Part shown: piece after piece, positions 18,177 through 25,951 of the stretch
How positions within the stretch are numbered: position 1 is the stretch's first letter
Layout of the letters: each line of letters begins with the position of its first letter
Source: JAHRAW01 sp963693025
Lineage (GTDB): Bacteria > Pseudomonadota > Gammaproteobacteria > Arenicellales > Poriferihabitantaceae
Length of the DNA stretch: 64,000 nucleotides
Direction: 5' to 3'
NCBI GenBank assembly: GCA_963693025.1
Contig: OY843749.1
Span: 1,240,001-1,304,000, forward strand
The notes under the pieces: model-generated
Told to the model about the DNA's origin: nothing
The model's input: the letters and a program-made list of their open reading frames with translations, nothing else
Databases searched by the model: none
Position numbers and translations under genes: made by a program

Positions 18177-19502
18177 ATGACTGGCGATAATAACCGTGCC
18201 GAGTATGGTCACAATGATTATTGTGGCATTTTGCGGAAACTCGTTGCAGGAACATGGCGTGACGTAAATTCCGGTAAATGCTTAACTATGCCGATTCAGG
18301 CGATCGAAATTTGCGAAACCCTAGATGGCGCGGAAGGCGAACTGGTTTATTCATTACATGGCAAAGGGAAAAAACTTGTCGTCTGCGACCAGATCACCGA
18401 GGAAATTTTGGGTGGGCGAGTGGCCACAAACATTGGCGGCGGTTGCGAAGTGCTAGTCTTGCATAATCCAAAGTCGACTATCAATGCGGTTAAAGATTTG
18501 CGCCATCAAACACGAAATGCTGACACCCTAATCGCCGTTGGTTCCGGTACAGTCAGCGACTTGGTCAAATATGCGTCTTTTCTCGATGGTAAGCGCTATT
18601 CAGTGTTCCCAACTTCACCAATGAATGCCTATACAACAAGCACGGCATCCATCACTCAATCTGGAATCAAGCGCTCACTCCCGGCACACAGCGCGAGCGG
18701 TGTTTTTGTGGACTTACAAATTCTGGCTAATTGCCCGCAACGTTTAATCAACAGCGCGCTGTCTGATGTGGTATGCCGAACGACTGCGCAAGTGGACTGG
18801 TTTTTATCGCATGCTTTTTGGAATACACCTTATAGTGAAATTCCATACACTCTTCTCGCGTACGACGAGGAATCGCTTTTTTCCAACGCGCATCGTTTGC
18901 GCGAACACGACTTGGATGTGCTAGCCTCGTTGGTTCGAACTTGCGCGTTGAATGGGTTAGGTAGTGCAGTCGTGGGAACGACACATCCAGGTAGCATGGC
19001 GGAACATATGGTTTCGCATTATTTGGATATGTTTGCAGGCGACTCGCACCCGGGCACATTGCACGGTGAACAAGTGGGCGTTGCCACTTTGTCGATTTCC
19101 CGTTTGCAAAACAAAATTTTGCTTGCAAGCACGCCGCCTCAGATTAGTTTTGTTCGACGCGACGAGAATTTTTTCGCCAAGAAATTTGGTTCGAAAAATG
19201 GCGCAGAATACGCGGCTTGCTACTCTGCAAAACTATTTTCCAAGGAAAATATACAAAAATGGAATGCACATCTTGCCAAGAAATGGGATAGTTTCACCGA
19301 ACCCATGCGCAGAGTGATGCTGAGTACTGAAAAAGTTGCGGCGCCACTCAGGGCTGCTGGCGCACATACGTCGTCCGACGATCTGGGTTTTGATGCGGCT
19401 TTTTATGCTGAAGCAATAAAGAACGCGCGGTTCATTCGGGACCGCTTTACTATTTTAGACCTTGCCGATGACTCTGGCAAGCTGGAATCAATGGTACTTT
19501 AA
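18177..19502 (+). CDS. sn-Glycerol-1-phosphate dehydrogenase family protein (AraM/EgsA-like)
   Basis: This 441-residue iron/zinc alcohol-dehydrogenase-fold protein has a nucleotide-binding stretch TLIAVGSGTVSDLVKYASF. It also has FPTSPMNAYTTSTASI, and metal-binding histidines in PGSMAEHMVSHYLDMF and GTLHGEQVG. These are the marks of the AraM/EgsA group, which reduces dihydroxyacetone phosphate to sn-glycerol-1-phosphate or oxidises related phosphates with NAD(P)H. Dihydroxyacetone phosphate is what a class II aldolase from the same island would release, so the two activities may be linked (inference). It lies 40 bases after the second kinase and 2 bases before the last ATPase gene. Confidence 0.85.
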   Translation: MTGDNNRAEYGHNDYCGILRKLVAGTWRDVNSGKCLTMPIQAIEICETLDGAEGELVYSLHGKGKKLVVCDQITEEILGGRVATNIGGGCEVLVLHNPKSTINAVKDLRHQTRNADTLIAVGSGTVSDLVKYASFLDGKRYSVFPTSPMNAYTTSTASITQSGIKRSLPAHSASGVFVDLQILANCPQRLINSALSDVVCRTTAQVDWFLSHAFWNTPYSEIPYTLLAYDEESLFSNAHRLREHDLDVLASLVRTCALNGLGSAVVGTTHPGSMAEHMVSHYLDMFAGDSHPGTLHGEQVGVATLSISRLQNKILLASTPPQISFVRRDENFFAKKFGSKNGAEYAACYSAKLFSKENIQKWNAHLAKKWDSFTEPMRRVMLSTEKVAAPLRAAGAHTSSDDLGFDAAFYAEAIKNARFIRDRFTILDLADDSGKLESMVL

Positions 19503-19504
19503 TT

Positions 19505-20569
19505 ATGTCTCAGGTCGTTTGTCGCGGTATTTCCAAGCGCTACAGTAGCGTCAAAGTGCTGAATAAGGTGGACCTAGAAGTAACTCAGGGCGAGTTTCTG
19601 GTGATGCTGGGCCCTTCCGGATGCGGCAAGTCCACACTATTGCGAATCATTGCAGGCCTCGAGAAACAAGACAGTGGCAATGTACTGATTGGCGATAGAA
19701 ATGTGGACAACGTTCACCCGCGCGAACGCGATGTGGCGATGGTTTTTCAGAATTACGCGCTGTATCCATTGATGACAGTGTACGAAAATCTTGCGTTCAG
19801 CCTTAAAATTCGCAAGATGATGGCACCCGATATTGACAAGCGAGTTCGTGAAGTAGGGTACACATTAGGCTTGGAAAAACATTTCAATCATCGTCCAGGA
19901 CAACTGTCAGGTGGGCAACGGCAAAGAGTGGCGATGGGACGGGCAATGGTTCGCAATCCACGTGTGTTTCTATTTGATGAACCGCTTTCCAATTTAGATG
20001 CACGTCTTAGAACCAAGGTGCGTGGTGAAATCAAATCACTTCATCTTTCTTTATCGACAACGACAATCTATGTAACTCATGATCAAATTGAAGCAATGAC
20101 AATGGGGGACCGAATTATGGTGATGAAAGATGGTGGTATTGAGCAAATCGGCACCCCGGACCAAGTCTATTTGTCACCGGCCAACTTGTATGTTGCGGCT
20201 TTTATAGGCTCGCCGGAAATCAATATTCTTAAGGGAGTCATTAAGGACGGAGTTTGTGTCATAGATGAGCAAAAATTTCCATTACCTGCGGGACCGATGC
20301 CCACAGGAGAAATTTTGTACTGCGTCCGCCCTCACGACCTCATGTTGGCGACAGGTAGCGAAGCGGCGCAGATTTCGGCCACAGTCGAATTGATTGAGCC
20401 GACCGGTAGCGGAATAATCGTTCACGCCACTACTACAGGCGGACAGAAAATTGTCCTGCAAATTTCATATGATGATGGCAAAGTGCTATCGCCCGGAAGG
20501 CCTTTTTCTTTTTGTGTCAATACGAGCAAAATTCACTTATTCAATCCACAAACTGAAAGCAAAATTTAA
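19505..20569 (+). CDS. ABC transporter ATP-binding protein, second system (MalK/UgpC type)
   Basis: This 354-residue ATPase has fully canonical motifs: Walker A GPSGCGKST, Q-loop MVFQNYALYP, signature LSGGQRQRVAMGRAM, Walker B FLFDEPLSNLDARLR and switch His YVTHDQIEAMTMGDRI. The C-terminal part is the TOBE/regulatory domain. It presumably works as a homodimer with the permeases at 13225-14990. It contrasts with the asymmetric ATPase pair of the first system. It is the last gene of the island and ends before a region of gene debris. Confidence 0.92.
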   Translation: MSQVVCRGISKRYSSVKVLNKVDLEVTQGEFLVMLGPSGCGKSTLLRIIAGLEKQDSGNVLIGDRNVDNVHPRERDVAMVFQNYALYPLMTVYENLAFSLKIRKMMAPDIDKRVREVGYTLGLEKHFNHRPGQLSGGQRQRVAMGRAMVRNPRVFLFDEPLSNLDARLRTKVRGEIKSLHLSLSTTTIYVTHDQIEAMTMGDRIMVMKDGGIEQIGTPDQVYLSPANLYVAAFIGSPEINILKGVIKDGVCVIDEQKFPLPAGPMPTGEILYCVRPHDLMLATGSEAAQISATVELIEPTGSGIIVHATTTGGQKIVLQISYDDGKVLSPGRPFSFCVNTSKIHLFNPQTESKI

Positions 20570-20890
20570 CGCCAGATAAATGCTGAGCAAATTCAAGTTC
20601 CTGTCAAACCTTCGGCTGATGCAGTGTATCTGGTATGAAAGGCAGGCTCCAATAGAGAAAGAGGGTTCCTTCTACTGCCAGCAGGCACCCCCTGGAGAGT
20701 CTAGGTACAATACAGTGTTACCAAGCAAATCAGACCGGCGACAAACGGCAGGTTTGTACGGATACCGTAATTCGCCCCCAAATTGGCCGAAAGGATGTTG
20801 ACCAGACCGGGGCTCCAACCAGCTGCACGATGAAAAATCTGAATAACAACAACTGCTTCATCGGCCTATCGCGTGTTTTTCGGGCGCCGG
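20570..20890. other. Non-coding right edge of the carbohydrate island
   Basis: No intact gene is seen. A plus-strand frame at 20580-20801 has no recognisable protein features. On the minus strand a short decayed LysE-like segment is visible (listed separately). Base composition changes here from AT-richer island to GC-rich genome, so this is the probable right junction. No direct repeat or integrase was found. Confidence 0.5.
20701..20865 (-). pseudogene. Possible decayed fragment of a LysE-family exporter
   Basis: Read on the minus strand, one frame gives the segments SPGLVNILSANLGANYGIRT and NLPFVAGLICLVTLY and then a stop (TAG at 20701-20703). This resembles the first helix and loop of LysE/RhtB-type amino-acid exporters (the TPGPN...ANxGxRxxLPFxxG region). 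Neither a start nor the remaining 150 or so residues are present. The match is short and was judged by eye, so it is tentative. If real it is a second broken gene bordering the island. Confidence 0.4.
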
Positions 20891-21874
20891 TTAGTTCCGG
20901 TTGGGGCGGTTGGTTTCTGCTATGGTGCTTTTGTGGGGTAGGCCGAGGGCTATGAAGGCGCCTCGGTTGCGGCGGGTTACTTCTCGCATTAGGGTGGCGA
21001 ATTTGTTGGCTACGCCGTTTTGTTGTTGGAAGCCGATGCCGTGGATGCGCGCGAGGGGGTCGCCGGCGGGGCTGCGGTTTAGTTTGGAGATTGTGTCCAG
21101 AACCGAGTCGTAGGATGAGCCGCTGTAGTCGTCGCCGAAGATGTAGATGGCGAGTTTTTCGGTGCGTTTGGCGTAGGTTTTGAGTGCTTTTTCCAAGCCT
21201 TCGACCGGGCTACTGCTGGAAGCACTCTTCCAGTTTCGCATCGCCTTCAACATCGCTTTTCTTTGCCTCGGCGTGTCGGGTCTCCACTTGCCTGCGGAAC
21301 CTTTGATTAAGTAGGTGCCGTTGTCGTTCATGATTTGGAAGCCCTTAACTTTGGGGTGAATGTCGAGCACGTTTTCGAGTTCTTTGATGACGCGCTCCCA
21401 GATTTGTTGCATGCTGGGGGAGGTGTCCACGATGAAAATAATATGGTCGCTGTCCACAGGGATGCCGCCGACCTTGACGATTTTGTCGGTCGCCGCCTGC
21501 GGCGTTGTTTGCCCCGCCGGTGCGCCGGTTTGGATTTGCAAGATTCGCGCCTTCGCTTGCAGTTCGGCGAGGCGTTGTTGCAACGCCGACAGGTTGGGAG
21601 CGGAAGCACCCAGCGTCCTGATTTCGGCTTCTAGTCTGCGCGTCTCTTCGCTCAGGCGGATGCGCTCTTGTTCGCCGCTCGTTTTGCGTTCTTGCTCGGC
21701 GCTCAAGGTGGACAGCAGGTTTGCGACCGCATCGACATCCAACGCGCCGGCGACGACGCCGGTTTTTGACAGCAACACCAGCAACACCATCGCGCCGAAG
21801 CCGCAGCAGATGACGTCGAGGAATGACAGGCTGAATATCTCGCCGCCGCGTCTGCTCGGCTTGCCAATTTTCAT
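20891..21874 (-). CDS. VWA-domain protein with ExbD/MotB-like membrane anchor, second of two
   Basis: This is a protein of about 327 residues. The ATG at 21874 overlaps the TGA of the upstream VWA gene (ATGA); a GTG at 21880 is possible. It has a basic N-terminus, then one membrane helix SLSFLDVICCGFGAMVLLVL with an Asp (D20) at its start, resembling the single helix and essential Asp of ExbD/MotB stator subunits. A helical segment covers residues about 45-115. A von Willebrand A domain from about 140 has a MIDAS motif FIVDTSPSMQ (D150, S152, S154). The VWA part should lie in the periplasm. It is the last gene of the envelope operon. Confidence 0.8.
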   Translation of the reverse strand: MKIGKPSRRGGEIFSLSFLDVICCGFGAMVLLVLLSKTGVVAGALDVDAVANLLSTLSAEQERKTSGEQERIRLSEETRRLEAEIRTLGASAPNLSALQQRLAELQAKARILQIQTGAPAGQTTPQAATDKIVKVGGIPVDSDHIIFIVDTSPSMQQIWERVIKELENVLDIHPKVKGFQIMNDNGTYLIKGSAGKWRPDTPRQRKAMLKAMRNWKSASSSSPVEGLEKALKTYAKRTEKLAIYIFGDDYSGSSYDSVLDTISKLNRSPAGDPLARIHGIGFQQQNGVANKFATLMREVTRRNRGAFIALGLPHKSTIAETNRPNRN

Positions 21875-22950
21875 GGCCACGACCCCGCCGGGCTAATCAT
21901 CATGCCGGTGGTGGTGGCGGCCCAAAGCCAGTAGGCATACGCCGCGTCCGGGTCGCCTTCGATGGGCAGCAGCACCGTGTTGACTTTGGCGCGGCTGTTG
22001 GCGAAAGATTTTATCGCGGCGTAGAACAACGCCTCGCGGCATTCGCCAGACACCGTGGTCGCCTTGCCGGTGAAGAGTCCGCACGCTCTGCTTCGCTGCA
22101 GTTTGGAAAGGCTGTCAAACCCTTTGGTCGGCAGGCTGTCGGTAATGACATAAATATCGGTCGGGGTAAACGCGCCGGTCTTAATCAACTGCAACGCCGC
22201 ATGCAGGTTGGTCGCGTTTTGCGGATGCAGGTCGTGCATGGCATCAATCACCGCCGCGCGGGCGGGCGCATCGTTGCCGCGCACCCATTGCGCATCCGGC
22301 AGGAACTCCGCCTTGTCGTTATAGCGAACGACCACATAGCGGCTGTCCTCGGGCACGCGCTCGATAATCCATTGCGCGATCGCCAGCGTGCGTTGCCATT
22401 TGGGCGCGGCTTTCTTCGCCGCCGTGTTCGCCGCCTTGATTTTGATAATGTCCACGAGGCGTTCGTCCGCCATCGATGCGCTGTTGTCCAGCAAAATCAA
22501 AATCCGTTTGCCCTCCACGCGCAACCCGATGAGATGGTCTTGTTGCAGGTTCTTATCGGTCGCGGTCGGTTCGGCGTTTTTTTGCGCCGCCGCCGCTTGT
22601 TGTTGTTGCGCCAGCCGCCGTTCCAGACGGCTGATTTCTTTGCTCAGCGCGATCAATTCCTCCTCCGCCGCCGCGCGCTTCTCGTCCGCCTGTGCCGAGC
22701 GTTGTATCTCGTCTTGCAGTTCCCGTTTCAGCGTTGCGATTTGCGCGGCGAGGGCGTCGTTGCCGGATGCGACCGCGCTGATTTCATTTTGTATGCCCGC
22801 CACTTCCGCTTGAAGTCTGCCCGCTTCCACGCCGGGGTCGTCGGTCTGGTATTTCACCAGCATAAAAATCAAAATGATGGCGCCCAACCCGCAGGACATG
22901 ATGTCCAAAAACGCGAGGTTGAAACCTTCGGGCCTGCGCCGCCACCGCAT
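21871..22950 (-). CDS. VWA-domain protein with ExbD/MotB-like membrane anchor, first of two
   Basis: This 359-residue paralogue of the following gene has its start at 22950, where it overlaps the stop of the channel gene (TAATG). N-terminal FNLAFLDIMSCGLGAIILIF is a single membrane helix with Asp 16, matching the stator-type pattern. Residues about 42-125 form a heptad-rich coiled coil (rich in Glu, Arg and Ala, ending in a Gln/Ala run). The VWA domain carries MIDAS LILLDNSASMADE (D155, S157, S159). MIDAS residues bind a divalent metal and mediate protein contact. Together with the channel gene upstream, it suggests a proton-driven complex in which the B-subunit carries an adhesion-type domain. 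Confidence 0.82.
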   Translation of the reverse strand: MRWRRRPEGFNLAFLDIMSCGLGAIILIFMLVKYQTDDPGVEAGRLQAEVAGIQNEISAVASGNDALAAQIATLKRELQDEIQRSAQADEKRAAAEEELIALSKEISRLERRLAQQQQAAAAQKNAEPTATDKNLQQDHLIGLRVEGKRILILLDNSASMADERLVDIIKIKAANTAAKKAAPKWQRTLAIAQWIIERVPEDSRYVVVRYNDKAEFLPDAQWVRGNDAPARAAVIDAMHDLHPQNATNLHAALQLIKTGAFTPTDIYVITDSLPTKGFDSLSKLQRSRACGLFTGKATTVSGECREALFYAAIKSFANSRAKVNTVLLPIEGDPDAAYAYWLWAATTTGMMISPAGSWP

Positions 22951-23732
22951 TAATTTTTCTCGATGCGGCGCAGCAAAAATTCTTCGCAATACGCCTGCGT
23001 ATCCACGATGAGTTTGTCTTGCAAGCGCTGCAATTCATGCAGCAGAAACATCAGAAAGATGCTGATGATCAACGCCACCAAAGTCGAGTTGAACGCCACG
23101 CCGAGGCTGTTGGTCATCCCGGAAATGTCGCCGGCGAGCGCTTGGTCGGCCTGCGACAATGCCTGCCCGATGCCGCGCACCGTGCCGATAAAACCAATGG
23201 ACGGAATCGCCCAAATCAAATAGCGAATCATCGAGTTGCCGGATTCGATTCGGGCCGCCAGCGCTTCCACGCCGGTGACGATGGCGTCCGACGTATTTTG
23301 CGCATCCTGCGTGGCGATGTAGCGGCGCGCGGCGGTGCTCAGGGTTTTCACCAACGGCGTGTTGCGCATCTCTTCGTCCTCGATGCTTTCAAACTCCCGC
23401 AACGCCGATTGCATTTGCCGCATGGCGGACGCTTCCCCCGAATCATTCTCCTCCTCATCCGCAATCAGTTTTATGTCGAACAGATAGCGGTGTTTGACGA
23501 TGGCGTAGCACCTTTCCAGAATGAGATAGATGCCCCAGAACATCAGGATGATGCAGATTTCCTGTTCGTAATCTTTGAGAATGACCGCCAGGGTTCGCGG
23601 CGTCGCCAGCCCGAGTTGTTGCGCTTGAAACACGACTTGGTCGGCGGCGGGCCAGATAAAAAACAGATAGACCAGATGCACGCACGCCACGCTGAGCAGC
23701 AAGGCGGCAACGGATTTGAGCAAGTTCGGCAT
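22950..23732 (-). CDS. MotA/TolQ/ExbB proton-channel family protein
   Basis: This 260-residue membrane protein has N-terminal helices at about residues 5-30 and 55-75, a cytoplasmic acidic segment (DEEENDSGEASAM), and the conserved C-terminal channel block AIPSIGFIGTVRGIGQALSQ followed by SLGVAFNSTLVALIISIFLM. This is the A-subunit (stator) fold that pairs with ExbD/MotB-like single-helix proteins to conduct protons. The only B-subunit-like helices nearby are in the two VWA proteins encoded next, which strongly suggests they are its partners. The gene is 8 bases downstream of a 57-residue membrane protein. Confidence 0.88.
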   Translation of the reverse strand: MPNLLKSVAALLLSVACVHLVYLFFIWPAADQVVFQAQQLGLATPRTLAVILKDYEQEICIILMFWGIYLILERCYAIVKHRYLFDIKLIADEEENDSGEASAMRQMQSALREFESIEDEEMRNTPLVKTLSTAARRYIATQDAQNTSDAIVTGVEALAARIESGNSMIRYLIWAIPSIGFIGTVRGIGQALSQADQALAGDISGMTNSLGVAFNSTLVALIISIFLMFLLHELQRLQDKLIVDTQAYCEEFLLRRIEKN

Positions 23733-23740
23733 GGCGCTTC

Positions 23741-23914
23741 CTAAATATCGATCGGGAAAGTGACCGGGCTGTGCAAACTGACGGAGTAGGGCTCGCCATC
23801 GGCGGACGCATCAAACGCGGTGCGTTGAATGAGCACGCTTGCGCCGGCGAGCATCGCCACCAGCGCAAGCCACAAAATACATCGTCTTACGGTTGAGGTT
23901 AAGGTCACGGTCAT
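23741..23914 (-). CDS. Small single-pass membrane protein of 57 residues, unknown function
   Basis: An uninterrupted 58-codon frame starts at ATG 23914 and ends at TAG 23741. It fits exactly between the PEGA-SUMF1 gene (stop 9 bases upstream) and the channel gene (start 8 bases downstream). The protein has a short Thr/Arg-rich head, one hydrophobic helix (residues 12-29, CILWLALVAMLAGASVLI) and a periplasmic tail ending SPVTFPIDI. Without it the operon would contain an otherwise unexplained gap in tightly packed genes. It may be a small accessory subunit of the channel complex (inference from position). Confidence 0.65.
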   Translation of the reverse strand: MTVTLTSTVRRCILWLALVAMLAGASVLIQRTAFDASADGEPYSVSLHSPVTFPIDI

Positions 23915-23923
23915 ATCCCGAAA

Positions 23924-25951
23924 CTACTCTTCTTTTCCGTACAGGTATCGCGCCACACGGAAGCCCACATCATCGCGCCCCTTCAACAAGCCTTCGCGGA
24001 AACTGGAGCGCAAACCCGTCACGGATGCCGAGCGAAAATTGGCGCCTTTAATCACCCTGCCATCGCCGTGCCGCCCGCCGAAAGGGTTGGTCTCAACCTG
24101 CCCCGGCGCGGGCGGCTGCAAACTATAACGGTCATGCACCCACTCGCTGACATTGCCCGCCATATCATACAGCCCAACCGCATCGGCGGTAAACGAAGCC
24201 ACCGGCGCGACGCCGGCGAAGCCGTCGTTGTAGCGGGGGATATACTTCGCCACGCCGCCCTTGGCGCTTTCGTCGGCGAAATTGCCGCTGCCCGCGGGGA
24301 TGGTGGTGTCGTCGCCCCACACAAACCGCGCCGTCTGCGGGCGCCCCGCGATGCGCGCCAGCCATTCCCATTCGGCTTCGGACGGCAGGCGGTAACCATC
24401 GACGGTCGCGTCAAAACCGTTCAGCCGCCCGCCGGCAATTTGGTACGCCGGCTGCAAGCCGTCGCGCGCGCTCATCCAGTTGCAAAACCCCGCCGCATCC
24501 AACCACGACACATTGCGCACCGGCAGATGTTTGCCCGCGACTTGAATCGGTTTGTAGTTGGCAAACTGCGCTTCGGTGATTTCGGTGGCGCTGATATAGA
24601 ACGACTTGGTCAAATCAACCCGCCGTTGAAATTCATTCGCGCGCCGAAACTTTTCGCTTTTCGGCGCGCCCATGGTGAAACGATTTTGTGGCGGTATGCG
24701 CGGGTTGAAAAATTTCATCTTGACGCCGGCGGCGGCGGTCAACAACGGCGGCGCGCGCGACAACCGCGCGGCGAGTTCGGTTTGCAATTGCTCTTCTATC
24801 AACAACGGCGCCGCCGCGCTCGGCATTACCGACAACTCCACCGCTCGGTATCCGCTCAGCCTGAGCGCGATTTTTTGCGGCAACGCCTGCAAGCGCAATG
24901 TCTGCGGCGTGACGCCCGCCGGTTTGTCGTTGATGAACAAGTCGGCGGGCGGGCTGCTGCGAATCTCCACTTCGCCCATCTCCTTCTCCAACTGGAATGA
25001 AACTTTGGCGATCTCATTCGGCTTCAACGTCATTTCCCGCGACACCGCAACATAGCCCGGCTTTTCATAGCGCAGGATGTATTTTTTGCCCGCCGACAGC
25101 GACAGCGCGCCGTTCCATTCCGTCGCCACGCCGTTGACGCGCAACACGCCGCCGGCGGGCGAGGCGGTGATGCGCGCTTCGGTGCGCTGCGGTTTGAGCC
25201 GGTAATCGCGCGCAACGTCCGCCAATTGGTTGGTGACGGCGATTGCTTCCTCGACCGTTTGATACCCGTCCAGCACGACTTTCAAGTCGTGCAAGCCGCC
25301 CGCCACCGCCGCCAATTCAAGCGGCGTCGCCCCCCTTTTTTCGCCATCCAATACCACCAGCGCGCCCGCCGGCTCGGAGCGAATGTTGAGGTTGCCGGCG
25401 ACCGGTGTCAGGTTGACGTGTTGCGCGAAATCCCGCCCCGTTTTGACATCCACTTGCAGCGTTTCCACGCGGTGGAATTCGTGGTTGATTTCGATGCCGA
25501 CCGCACCGGGCAACATCGCTTGCGCGAAGCGCTCGGCGGTGGCGGCATAGACACCGTTGACGCGCCATTGAGTTTGCGGCAGCGGCGGCTCCGTGGTGAT
25601 GACCACGTTGACCGGCGCTTCCCGCATCTCAACGACGAGGTCGTCTTGTGCGGAATCGACCGCCACTTCGCGGCTGACAAATCCGGGCGAGTCAAAGCGC
25701 AGCGTCGCCCGCCCGCCGAGTAGGTAGGCGCTGCTAAAAAGCGTTAGCCCGACGCCGTCCGTCACCGCGACGTCGGCACGCTCGGCGGCGAGTTGCGGGC
25801 TGATGCGGAAGGATACGATGTGCGTGAAGTATACGAGCGGCAGGACGACCGCGAACAGCGCCAGCGCCACGGCGAAGACACACGCGCCCCGCCGCAGGTT
25901 GGCGTGGAAAATCTGCTTCGCGGTTTTCAGTTCTTGTTCAAGCGCGTTCAA
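23924..25951 (-). CDS. Membrane-anchored PEGA-repeat protein with C-terminal SUMF1/formylglycine-generating-enzyme-like domain
   Basis: This 675-residue protein has an N-terminal cytoplasmic stub, one membrane helix (about residues 22-45) and a long periplasmic region. Several PEGA-type beta repeats follow (for example NIRSEPAGALVVLDGEKRGA and EIRSSPPADLFINDKPAGVT). The C-terminal SUMF1 domain from about 420 has ISATEITEAQFANYKP, VRNVSWLDAAGFCNWMSARD, GYRLPSEAEWEWLAR, MAGNVSEWVHDR and DDVGFRVARY. The catalytic cysteine pair of true formylglycine-generating enzymes is not visible near the end, so it is probably a binding rather than sulfatase-activating module. Start overlaps the upstream stop by 4 bases. 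Confidence 0.85.
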   Translation of the reverse strand: MNALEQELKTAKQIFHANLRRGACVFAVALALFAVVLPLVYFTHIVSFRISPQLAAERADVAVTDGVGLTLFSSAYLLGGRATLRFDSPGFVSREVAVDSAQDDLVVEMREAPVNVVITTEPPLPQTQWRVNGVYAATAERFAQAMLPGAVGIEINHEFHRVETLQVDVKTGRDFAQHVNLTPVAGNLNIRSEPAGALVVLDGEKRGATPLELAAVAGGLHDLKVVLDGYQTVEEAIAVTNQLADVARDYRLKPQRTEARITASPAGGVLRVNGVATEWNGALSLSAGKKYILRYEKPGYVAVSREMTLKPNEIAKVSFQLEKEMGEVEIRSSPPADLFINDKPAGVTPQTLRLQALPQKIALRLSGYRAVELSVMPSAAAPLLIEEQLQTELAARLSRAPPLLTAAAGVKMKFFNPRIPPQNRFTMGAPKSEKFRRANEFQRRVDLTKSFYISATEITEAQFANYKPIQVAGKHLPVRNVSWLDAAGFCNWMSARDGLQPAYQIAGGRLNGFDATVDGYRLPSEAEWEWLARIAGRPQTARFVWGDDTTIPAGSGNFADESAKGGVAKYIPRYNDGFAGVAPVASFTADAVGLYDMAGNVSEWVHDRYSLQPPAPGQVETNPFGGRHGDGRVIKGANFRSASVTGLRSSFREGLLKGRDDVGFRVARYLYGKEE

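Noticed and set aside
20580..20801. 73-residue plus-strand frame after the last ATPase
   Set aside because: No ribosome site, no domain-like pattern, and it lies over a minus-strand gene remnant at the island edge.
20891..23732. Zorya-type anti-phage system (MotA/MotB-like stator)
   Set aside because: A MotA-like gene is present, but there is no OmpA-type MotB, no ZorC and no helicase/nuclease; the partners carry VWA domains and the operon is envelope-directed.
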